Source: an uncultured Verrucomicrobia subdivision 3 bacterium
Lineage (GTDB): Bacteria > Verrucomicrobiota > Verrucomicrobiae > Limisphaerales > UBA11358
DNA length: 64,000 nt
Assembly: GCA_903921455.1 (NCBI GenBank)
Contig: CAIXPZ010000047.1
Coordinates: 9,406-73,405, forward strand
Direction: 5' to 3'
Numbering within the stretch: position 1 is the first letter of the stretch; the number at the start of each line of letters is the position of its first letter. The notes below the pieces were generated by a model, which had not been told where the DNA came from, did not search any database, and was given only the letters and a program-made list of their open reading frames with translations. Shown one piece after another: positions 42,314 through 50,134 of this stretch. The position numbers were made by a program, and so were the translations under genes.

Positions 42314-44139
42314 CTGGCGAGTTCAGGCTTGATCCTGAATGGGCTTTTCGAATCCAGCCTGATTTCAGAAACCGGAGTGTCCGGATGCGTTATCGAATCG
42401 CTCAAAAGTTCGCCCGCGGCCTTATTATTTTCAATATGCACGTCGCGGCAGTGGCACAGACAAATCGCATCGTGAAGCGGATGCCACGGCTCGCGAAACT
42501 TAGTGCGCTCAATGCGATTCCCGCTGAAGGTAAGTCCGTCCAGGTTGTGCGCGTAAAGGATTGGCCGGTCAAATGTTTTGAAAAAATTCTCCTCAATGCG
42601 GACGTTGCGGTGGAAATATCGTCCGGCAACATCGCGATGGATCTCCGGCCAGACCGCGATGATGCCGTCGGAAAATTGGGTCGGCGCGATGAGGCAGTTA
42701 TCGAAAGTGTTATGGCGGATCAGCACGTCACTGACGGCGCCGGACTCATACCAGCCGTTCGCATCACCGGGAATGAGGATCGCCGAACCCTGGATGGCGA
42801 ACGTATTATCCTCAATCACCACCTTGCGCGGCGTCGAGCAGAGAATGCCGCGGGCGCGGTTATTGCCAAACCAGCAGTTGCGAATGACCGCACTCGGCGT
42901 GTCAGTAAGATTTTCCAGCGCCTGCCCCGCCGTGATGACGTGCGCAAACGGCTTTGCAAACACCACCTCGACCTGGTGCGGATCGAGCAGGCGAAATGAT
43001 TTGATCGCGTTTTGTTCCACCGGCAACAGGGTCTCGCGGTCCATCACCGAAACCGAGTCGCCGGGCTTGCCCCAGCAGGCCTGGCCGATGGACATGCCTT
43101 CGCCAAAATGCGCGAGCAGCGTGTTGCCGGCGGGCTGAAGGTCCACCGGCAGGCAGGTGCCGTGAATGTTGATCGGATCGTCCGGCGTGCATTCGACCCG
43201 GCAGCCATCAATGAGGATGGCGCCGGAACAGCCGGAAAAATGAAAACCGTCGTCCTTCGGGCCGACCACCAGACCGGAGCCGGGGCGCGGACGCACAGAA
43301 GTTAATTTAAGCGTCAGGTCGGAACTATGTTGGAAAAGAATACCCAGGCCACAAGTGCCCCAGACCTCGGTATGCTCAATACTAACCCGCTGGGAATTAT
43401 GGACAAAGATTCCCGCATGGCTGCGCTGGTGATGCCGCAAGGCGAGCAAGTTTCCGGTTTTTTCCACGCGCCGCGCGCCCCAAATTTTCAGTTTACCCGG
43501 CGCCATTTCCTCGGCGCGGCCAATGCCGCCGCCATCGCCGAGATTTCTTCCGCTGGCAGGATCATACTCCATCGTCGCCCAAACACGGGACTTCCGGCCT
43601 TCGACGATCATCGTTAAATTCCCGTCGCTCACCGAATAAGGAAACTTGTTTGAGTTGATTTCAATCATTTGCCAGTCCGGGCCCTGCTCAATCACTTCGG
43701 CTTGCGAGGTCAGAAGCCGATCCCAATCCACGTTCAAGTTTTTCAGGGTGATTTTTTGACAGCCATCAACGCCGATGGCACTCATTTCACCATGCATCAC
43801 CAGCGTGGCTCCTTGGCCGTCAATGGTCAGACCCTGCGCGTTTTCGATGAGAATCCCGTAGCGGCGAGGCGAGACAACCGAAGTGTTCGATTGATAATCA
43901 ACCCGCTGGCTGGCGCTGGCCTCGTGAAAATGATACGTGCCCGGCGACAGCCGAAGCTTTGAACCGGGTTGTCGGCTCAACTGAGCCAGCACTTTTTGAA
44001 AAGCCACCGTGCAGTCCATCCCGCTGTCCGGAACCAATCCCACCTGAACGCCGTCCACCACAACCGCACTGACCCGCAGAGGCCAGACAGCGAACTGGAC
44101 CCCCATCAGCAAGACGGCCAGGCTAAATATTTTTTTCAT
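42310..44139 (-). CDS. GH110-like exo-alpha-1,3-galactosidase (parallel beta-helix)
   Basis: A 609-residue exported protein (signal about 1-25). The sequence is a right-handed parallel beta-helix with many short turns ('GILIENAQGLTIDGQGATLVMHG', 'GIFVHNSQRVSIEHTEVWG', 'GILCSTPRKVVIEDNTF'). Asp296-Asp297 ('GPKDDGFHFSG') and Asp320-Asp321 ('CTPDDPINIHG') lie 23-24 residues apart, the spacing I recall for the catalytic aspartates of characterised GH110 enzymes. GH110 removes terminal alpha-1,3-galactose, for example of blood group B, with inversion. It overlaps sulfatase genes by 4 bp on both sides, so galactose release and desulfation are co-expressed. Confidence 0.8.
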   Translation of the reverse strand: MKKIFSLAVLLMGVQFAVWPLRVSAVVVDGVQVGLVPDSGMDCTVAFQKVLAQLSRQPGSKLRLSPGTYHFHEASASQRVDYQSNTSVVSPRRYGILIENAQGLTIDGQGATLVMHGEMSAIGVDGCQKITLKNLNVDWDRLLTSQAEVIEQGPDWQMIEINSNKFPYSVSDGNLTMIVEGRKSRVWATMEYDPASGRNLGDGGGIGRAEEMAPGKLKIWGARRVEKTGNLLALRHHQRSHAGIFVHNSQRVSIEHTEVWGTCGLGILFQHSSDLTLKLTSVRPRPGSGLVVGPKDDGFHFSGCSGAILIDGCRVECTPDDPINIHGTCLPVDLQPAGNTLLAHFGEGMSIGQACWGKPGDSVSVMDRETLLPVEQNAIKSFRLLDPHQVEVVFAKPFAHVITAGQALENLTDTPSAVIRNCWFGNNRARGILCSTPRKVVIEDNTFAIQGSAILIPGDANGWYESGAVSDVLIRHNTFDNCLIAPTQFSDGIIAVWPEIHRDVAGRYFHRNVRIEENFFKTFDRPILYAHNLDGLTFSGNRIERTKFREPWHPLHDAICLCHCRDVHIENNKAAGELLSDSITHPDTPVSEIRLDSKSPFRIKPELAR

Positions 44140-45716
44140 TTTTTCAGGCCGCCCCCGGGAACCACCGAAGACGCGGGACGCGGGTTCCCGGCTTCAAATT
44201 CAGTGGCCGGACCGGGTGTTTTGTCGAGTGAGGGGAAAAGAAACTCCCGGGAGGGCGCATGTTGCTCGCCCATGATTTTTTCCAGCTTTGCCACCATGTC
44301 CGGATGCGCGCCGGCAACATTGTTATTTTCCGCAGGATCAGCGCCCAAATTGAAGAGCTCCGTGGTGGGTGCGGCGGGTTGCTTGGGTGTTCCCAGCAGA
44401 TGACGGTGGACCAGCTTCCAGTCCCCCACCCGCACGGCCTGCTGGCCGCCATAGCCATGAAATTCACGATAGAGGAAGGGGCGTTCCGCCTGTTTGCCGC
44501 CCAGAATCGTCGGCGCGAAACTGATGCCATCCGCACTTGGCGGAATCAAATTAGTGGCACCGGCGAGTTCGAGAAGCGTCGGCATCCAATCTTCAAAACC
44601 GCTCACAAGAGTCGAAGTCGCATGCGCGGGCACATGACCCCGCCAACGGACGATGAGCGGCTCGCGGATGCCGCCTTCATATATTTCGCCTTTGTAGCCG
44701 TGCAGGTCGCCATTGGAATGGAAATAGACCGGATCAAAGCCTGACAGCGGATACACCGCGCCATTGTCCGAGGTGAAAATAAAAATCGTGTCGTCCGCCA
44801 AGCCGAGTTCCTGGATAAGTTTCTCGATGCGGCCGATGTCGCGATCCATGCGCGTGATCATCGCGGCGTAAGCGGCATGGGGATATTGATGCGGCAGATA
44901 ACCGTTACCGCCGGTGTAGGGCGTGTCGTCGAGTTTGCCCCGGTATTCCGCAAGCGAATCCTCAGGCACTTGCAACGCAAGATGCGGCACCGTGGTTGGA
45001 TAATACAGGAAGAATGGCCTATCCTTATTTTCGCGGATGAATTTCAACGCGCGCTCATTGCAGAGGTCGGGCGCGTATTGTTGGCCGAGGTAACTGGCGT
45101 AGTTTGTAGGATTGTTTGCGTCCGCACCCTCCGGCAACTGGATTTTATCTTCCGTCATCACCACATTGGCATTGCCAGGCAGACGCATCCGGACGGCATC
45201 ATCCACCAGATACTGCGGAAAATAATTATGCGCCGGCCGCTGGTCGTTGAAGCCGAAGAAATGATCGAAGCCATGCTTTAAGGGATCACCCGACGAGCCA
45301 ACCCCGCCAAGCCCCCATTTACCAAAAGCGCCGGTCGCGTAGCCGGCGGACTTCAGCAACGAAGCAATCGTCGTATCGGTCGCCGGAATGGGAAACTGCC
45401 CCAGCCCGGAATACCAGTCCCCAACTTCGCGATTGTCGCGGATGAACGCGTGACCGGGATGCTTGCCCGTCATCAACACGCACCGCGCGGGCGCACATAC
45501 CGGGCTGCCGGAATAATGTTGCGTGAACTTCATTCCTTCCGCCGCCAGCCGGTCGAGCGTGGGCGTATGAATAATTTTCTGGCCGAACGGCCCGATATCG
45601 CCGTAGCCCAAATCATCCGCCAGAATGAATATGATGTTTGGTTTGCGCGCGCCCTCCGCGGCAGCGAGACTGCCAGCAAATAGAGCCGCAGCGAGCAAGT
45701 GAATGATTCGTTTCAT
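44136..45716 (-). CDS. Secreted S1-type sulfatase (CAPAR, GKWGLG variant)
   Basis: A 526-residue sulfatase with signal peptide about 1-20 (ending LAAAE). Formylglycine motif 'SPVCAPARCVLMTGKHPGHAFIRDN' with Cys74; metal site 'LADDLGYGDIG' and 'FTSDNGAVYPL'. In the usual catalytic GKWH motif the His is replaced by Gly ('AFGKWGLGGVGSSGDPLKHGF'). This, together with 'GFNDQRPAHNYFPQYL', is a known feature of one arylsulfatase branch rather than a defect. The C-terminus has 'LFNLGADPAENNNV'. It overlaps the GH110-like gene by 4 bp. Confidence 0.92.
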   Translation of the reverse strand: MKRIIHLLAAALFAGSLAAAEGARKPNIIFILADDLGYGDIGPFGQKIIHTPTLDRLAAEGMKFTQHYSGSPVCAPARCVLMTGKHPGHAFIRDNREVGDWYSGLGQFPIPATDTTIASLLKSAGYATGAFGKWGLGGVGSSGDPLKHGFDHFFGFNDQRPAHNYFPQYLVDDAVRMRLPGNANVVMTEDKIQLPEGADANNPTNYASYLGQQYAPDLCNERALKFIRENKDRPFFLYYPTTVPHLALQVPEDSLAEYRGKLDDTPYTGGNGYLPHQYPHAAYAAMITRMDRDIGRIEKLIQELGLADDTIFIFTSDNGAVYPLSGFDPVYFHSNGDLHGYKGEIYEGGIREPLIVRWRGHVPAHATSTLVSGFEDWMPTLLELAGATNLIPPSADGISFAPTILGGKQAERPFLYREFHGYGGQQAVRVGDWKLVHRHLLGTPKQPAAPTTELFNLGADPAENNNVAGAHPDMVAKLEKIMGEQHAPSREFLFPSLDKTPGPATEFEAGNPRPASSVVPGGGLKK

Positions 45717-45816
45717 TTTCTAATAAGCGATGGGAATTGTCTAGAATTGACGCCGAGAGCCGGGCCCAAGTTACCAGATTGAAGCAACCTCCCCACTAAG
45801 TAATGTTGTCCAATTT

Positions 45817-48801
45817 TCATGGGCTGGCCATCACCGCCTGACCGTTGATGAACAATCGCTGCTTACCAGTCTGGCCGTGAACCGTCGCCGCAACGTGCGT
45901 CCATTCGTTCAAGGGCAGCTTGGCCTCAAAAATCAAATGCGGATCGCGCGTGATCAGGCGCAAAGAGTTATTGGGATAGGTGTCGAGCAAATAAGCCGAG
46001 GCCGCGCCAACGGGCGATTTGTCGATAATTCTCATGCCGCCAGCGGGAGCCGCCGTCGGGCGGATCCACGCCGCGAGCGTCACCCCGTCAGGGCAATTGA
46101 GCGTGGCCCGATGCGGGACTTCCAGATAGCCCGCCCCGGAGAGATGGAACATATTACCGGCGAGCCCGCCATCGGCCGGAACGACTTCGACTTGCTCGAC
46201 CTGTTTAAGGTTGAAACCGGCGCGGGCGTGAGCAGCCGTTTCGCCGTTGAGCGTGAGCACGGCACCCGCTGACTTGTCCCAATCCGCATTGCTTTTGTCG
46301 GCGAGTTTTGCAATTTCGCCCGCGCCCAGCACGCGGTTGAAAATCGCAATGCGCGCCAGATCGCCGATAAAGCGATGGTTGCCCTGACTGTCCGCACCGA
46401 TTCGCAGCGGAAGCGTGTTCGGCTGAATGGCGGAATGAGGTTGGATCACTACCGGCTCCGCGAGATTTGCCGGCTCGGGCGGAAAGGCATCGGACTTCGC
46501 AAGCGTCGCCTCGATAACGGTGCCCTTCTTTACGTCGAACTCGAAGTTCTCCCCGACTTTCTTCAAGGGACGCAGGTTCCATTTCGGCTCGCGTCCACCG
46601 AAGTTATCGCGAATGCGAATCATGCCAGCGCGACCAGCGACCACCCGCAGCCAAGTCGTCGCGTTGTTCTCGCGTTTCGCCGAGACACGATGGCCGCCTT
46701 CGGCTCGCAGATCGGTGAAGGATGCGTCGTGCCAGCGCCAAGGCGTCGCGGGGAAAATGCGGATGGCCCCCCAATCCCCACTGCCCGGCTGGCCACTCCA
46801 GCTTTGCAGCAACATTTCATGAACCGCTTCCATCGCGAGGAAATTGCCCTCCAGCGTGAAAGGACGATAGGTGAAGCCACTAAAGCCCGATTTGGTCTGA
46901 TCGCCATTCGCGTGAAACCCGTTACGCAAAATGAAAGCGTGCGTATAAATATCAAGGTTGCGCAGGGCGGTCTCGGCATCGCCCACGCGCGCCCGCAGAC
47001 AGGCCATCCACGAAAAGCTGTAGCCGCACCAGCCGCCCGTGCCTTTGCTGGCCCAATCCTCAAGACTGGCGGCGATGATCTGCCGGTCGCGTTCACCGCC
47101 ATCCATAGTGATGGTGTTAAAGGGATGGATGGCCATGAGGTTTGAAAGATGCCGATGGCTACCAGGCAGCGGCGTGGTTTCGTCGAGCAACAACGTGCCG
47201 TCCGGTTTGGTGTGAAATTCGCCGAGCTGTTGGGCCGTCGCGGTCCAATCGGCGGCCGCTTGCAAATCGCCGGTAGCCGACGCCATTTCGGCCAATGAAA
47301 GAAAAAGCATCTTCATACTGGCGAGGTCATAGTTGCTGTTCGGCTGGAGGAACGCGCGACGCGAGTTATCAAAAATTTCAGGCGAACTAGATAGCGGCAG
47401 CAGGAGCACGCCGTTGGTGCCCGTTTTGAGCAACCCGCGGAGACAGATGCCGATCTCGCGACAGAAAGGGTAGGCGCGGCCACGGAGAAATTTTTCATCA
47501 CCGGTCGCGCGCCAATGCAGATAGAAAAGGTGTGCATTCCACGCACCCATCGTAGGCGAGAGACTGTATTGCCCCCAGCCGCCGAGCGGCTGCCCCGCGA
47601 GGCTCATCACACCGGGCACCGCCGCGCCGGGGACATGGTAAAATTCTTTCGCAAACTTGCGGAATACGGGCAGGCGGTCCCAGAGAAAATCGAGAAAGGA
47701 GAGGCCCTCGTCAAAGTCACCTGCCGTCCGATAGGCAAGATACGTCATCTGCGTGTTAAGGTCGTTGTGATAATCGCCCTTCCAGGGCGGCAGCGAACCG
47801 GCATCCGCCGACCACACCCCCTGCAACGGCATCGGCGGGGCGCCGCGCCGTGAAGCCGCCCCGTAAAAATACCGGACGAGATAATAATGCCGCAAAATAT
47901 CCGGCTCTGGAAGATGGACACTGGAATGTTCCCAGAACGATGACCACCAGGCGACGTGCCGCGAAAAGAGTTTTTCGTAGCCGACTTGGAGCGCGGCCCT
48001 GACCCGCGCCTCAGCCACAGCCTGCGGGCTTTTGCCCTCGCCACTGGTGGCCACGGTAACGGCCAGCAAGGTGGAATCGCCTTCCCGCTTCCAAGCGGCG
48101 CAGATGGCGTAGGCAAATCCATCCGCCGCCTGCTGCTCAAACCAGCGCAAGCCTTCCGCCTCGCCGGTGCGCGGCTCGGAATAACCAAGCTGCTTCACCG
48201 AGGCGGGCATCTTGAGCCGCACCGCTTTCAGCGGCGGACCGTGGATGCGGATCAAGGCCACCGGATTGGCGACATCCGCCGCGTTGACAAACACACTCGC
48301 CCGACTACCGTTGCGAAAGTTGGCGACCCCTTCCGCCGTGGCCAGTTTCAACTCAAACGACTCGACCGACTGAGAATCATCGAGCGTCAACTCGACGCGA
48401 CCGGCCGGCAGTTTGGTCGGCGGTCCATTGTAGTCATAATTCGCGTCACAAATGGCATTGAACTCGTCCATGCGATTGCTGGCGACCAGCTGCTGGAGCG
48501 TGCCCCAATGGAATTGGTCGCGAATCTGCAGAAAAGCTTTTGACGGCCGCTCGTCCCATAAATCGCCCCGGTCAAGCGAGAGGCGCAGCTCATGGCCCTG
48601 CCCCCAAAGCAGCAGTCCCATTGCACCGTTACCCAGCGGCACAGCCTCATCCCAAGTCGTAACCGGCGCGGCCAATTTCAGGTTGAGCGCGGCAGCGGGC
48701 AAAGCCGCCGCCGACTGAAAGAGCGCGGGCAACCACGCCGCGCATAAAACCAAGACAAGCCATCGCCGCCGGCATCTCATGAGAGGTATTATTTTAAACA
48801 T
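45817..48801 (-). CDS. GH95 alpha-L-fucosidase with C-terminal Lam-G domain
   Basis: 994 residues from ATG 48801; ATG 48780 (MRCRRRWLVLVLCAAW) is an alternative and a GTG at 48831 is less likely. The N-terminal beta domain starts 'VTTWDEAVPLGNGAMGLLLWG'. The (alpha/alpha)6 catalytic domain has 'GVWSADAGSLPPWKGDYHNDLNTQMTYL', with the Asn/Asp residues that activate water in this inverting family, and 'PLSSSPEIFDN' with the candidate general acid Glu (about residue 475). A C-terminal concanavalin/Lam-G domain covers about the last 180 residues. GH95 enzymes usually cut alpha-1,2-fucose. This complements the three GH29 enzymes of the locus. Confidence 0.9.
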   Translation of the reverse strand: MFKIIPLMRCRRRWLVLVLCAAWLPALFQSAAALPAAALNLKLAAPVTTWDEAVPLGNGAMGLLLWGQGHELRLSLDRGDLWDERPSKAFLQIRDQFHWGTLQQLVASNRMDEFNAICDANYDYNGPPTKLPAGRVELTLDDSQSVESFELKLATAEGVANFRNGSRASVFVNAADVANPVALIRIHGPPLKAVRLKMPASVKQLGYSEPRTGEAEGLRWFEQQAADGFAYAICAAWKREGDSTLLAVTVATSGEGKSPQAVAEARVRAALQVGYEKLFSRHVAWWSSFWEHSSVHLPEPDILRHYYLVRYFYGAASRRGAPPMPLQGVWSADAGSLPPWKGDYHNDLNTQMTYLAYRTAGDFDEGLSFLDFLWDRLPVFRKFAKEFYHVPGAAVPGVMSLAGQPLGGWGQYSLSPTMGAWNAHLFYLHWRATGDEKFLRGRAYPFCREIGICLRGLLKTGTNGVLLLPLSSSPEIFDNSRRAFLQPNSNYDLASMKMLFLSLAEMASATGDLQAAADWTATAQQLGEFHTKPDGTLLLDETTPLPGSHRHLSNLMAIHPFNTITMDGGERDRQIIAASLEDWASKGTGGWCGYSFSWMACLRARVGDAETALRNLDIYTHAFILRNGFHANGDQTKSGFSGFTYRPFTLEGNFLAMEAVHEMLLQSWSGQPGSGDWGAIRIFPATPWRWHDASFTDLRAEGGHRVSAKRENNATTWLRVVAGRAGMIRIRDNFGGREPKWNLRPLKKVGENFEFDVKKGTVIEATLAKSDAFPPEPANLAEPVVIQPHSAIQPNTLPLRIGADSQGNHRFIGDLARIAIFNRVLGAGEIAKLADKSNADWDKSAGAVLTLNGETAAHARAGFNLKQVEQVEVVPADGGLAGNMFHLSGAGYLEVPHRATLNCPDGVTLAAWIRPTAAPAGGMRIIDKSPVGAASAYLLDTYPNNSLRLITRDPHLIFEAKLPLNEWTHVAATVHGQTGKQRLFINGQAVMASP

Positions 48802-48841
48802 ATGACCGGAGGCGGTGAAATCCTCATTCACACAACCAGCT

Positions 48842-50026
48842 TCAGACTTTTAACTCGTTTTTCACTTCCGCGAAGGCATTGATGGCCTTTTCCAAATCCT
48901 GGCGCGTGTGGGCCGCCGAAATCTGCGTGCGAATACGCGCCTTACCCTGCGGCACGACGGGATACGAAAAGCCGATGACATAGACACCTTTCGCCAGCAT
49001 CGCCTCCGCAAATTTTCCGGCCAGCGCGGCATCGCCGAGCATCACCGGACAAATCGGATGCGTGCCGGGCAAAATGTTGAAGCCGAGCTTCCCCATGCCT
49101 TCCCGGAAGAATTTTGTGTTGGTTTCGAGCTTGTCACGTAGTTCGGTTGAGCGACTGAGCAACTCCAGCACTTTCAGCGAAGCGCCGGCAATACTCGGCG
49201 CCAGTGTGTTGGAAAAAAGATACGGCCGCGAACGCTGGCGCAGAAATTCGATGATCTCCTTGCGGCCGCTCGTGTAACCACCGCTCGCTCCGCCCAGCGC
49301 TTTGCCCAGCGTGCCGGTAATGATGTCCACGCGCCCCATGACATGGTTGTATTCATGCGTGCCGCGGCCGGTCTTACCCATGAAACCCACCGCGTGCGAA
49401 TCATCCACCATCACAAGCGCGCCATATTTTTCGGCAAGGTCGCAAACCGCAGTGAGGTTGGCGATATAGCCGTCCATCGAAAACACGCCATCGGTCGCAA
49501 TCATCTTAAAGCGACAGTCGGCCGTCGCCTGCAACTTCGCTTCGAGATCGGCCATGTCGTTGTTTTTGTAACGATGCCGCTGCGCCTTGCAAAGCCGGAT
49601 GCCGTCGATGATGCTCGCGTGATTCAGCTCGTCAGAAATGATCGCATCCGGCTCGCCCAGCAGGGTCTCGAACAAGCCGCCGTTCGCATCGAAACACGAG
49701 CCGTAAAGAATCGTGTCCTCGGTGCCGAGAAACTCGCTCAATTTCGCCTCCAGTTTTTTGTGCACACCCTGCGTGCCGCAGATAAAGCGGACGCTGGCGC
49801 AGCCGTAACCCCATTCATCAATCGCCGCCTTGGCGGCGGCGGCGACTTCGGGATGCTGCGCCAGGCCGAGATAATTGTTGGCGCAGAAATTCAACACCGG
49901 CTGGCCGTCAGCCACGCGGATAGTCGCGCCTTGTGGCGTGATGATGACGCGCTCGTTTTTATAAGTGCCCGCTTTGCGAATATCGGCGAGCTGTGTTTCC
50001 AAGTGTGTTTTAATTTGCGTGAACAT
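48842..50026 (-). CDS. kbl: Glycine C-acetyltransferase (2-amino-3-ketobutyrate CoA ligase)
   Basis: 394 residues from ATG 50026, which aligns with the E. coli Kbl start; an upstream in-frame start at 50071 adds 15 unrelated residues. It is a PLP enzyme of the alpha-oxoamine synthase family: '[16 protein letters not shown]', '[12 protein letters not shown]', '[14 protein letters not shown]', '[13 protein letters not shown]' and '[16 protein letters not shown]', where Lys242 binds PLP. It cleaves 2-amino-3-ketobutyrate with CoA into glycine and acetyl-CoA, the second step of threonine breakdown. Its partner tdh lies 11 kb upstream in the same run. It is cytoplasmic, embedded among exported glycan enzymes. 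Confidence 0.95.
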   Translation of the reverse strand: MFTQIKTHLETQLADIRKAGTYKNERVIITPQGATIRVADGQPVLNFCANNYLGLAQHPEVAAAAKAAIDEWGYGCASVRFICGTQGVHKKLEAKLSEFLGTEDTILYGSCFDANGGLFETLLGEPDAIISDELNHASIIDGIRLCKAQRHRYKNNDMADLEAKLQATADCRFKMIATDGVFSMDGYIANLTAVCDLAEKYGALVMVDDSHAVGFMGKTGRGTHEYNHVMGRVDIITGTLGKALGGASGGYTSGRKEIIEFLRQRSRPYLFSNTLAPSIAGASLKVLELLSRSTELRDKLETNTKFFREGMGKLGFNILPGTHPICPVMLGDAALAGKFAEAMLAKGVYVIGFSYPVVPQGKARIRTQISAAHTRQDLEKAINAFAEVKNELKV

Positions 50027-50121
50027 AAATTTGGTCCAAATCTGGCTGGCGGCAAGAAACTTGTCTTGCACCGATCACCAAATGGTAACCCTCGCCGCCG
50101 GAACAAGGAATACCACAAAAG

Positions 50122-50133
50122 GGTGGAGCCACC
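50122..50133 (-). terminator. Small hairpin after the 50135-52942 gene
   Basis: GGTGG-CT-CCACC follows the stop directly and is trailed on the - strand by CTTTTG. The stem is short and the T-run weak, so this is at most an attenuating site before kbl. Confidence 0.25.
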
Positions 50134-50134
50134 T

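Noticed and set aside
44136..45716. GKWG instead of GKWH as a sign of an inactive sulfatase
   Set aside because: The Gly is a regular feature of this sulfatase branch; the formylglycine motif and metal ligands are intact.
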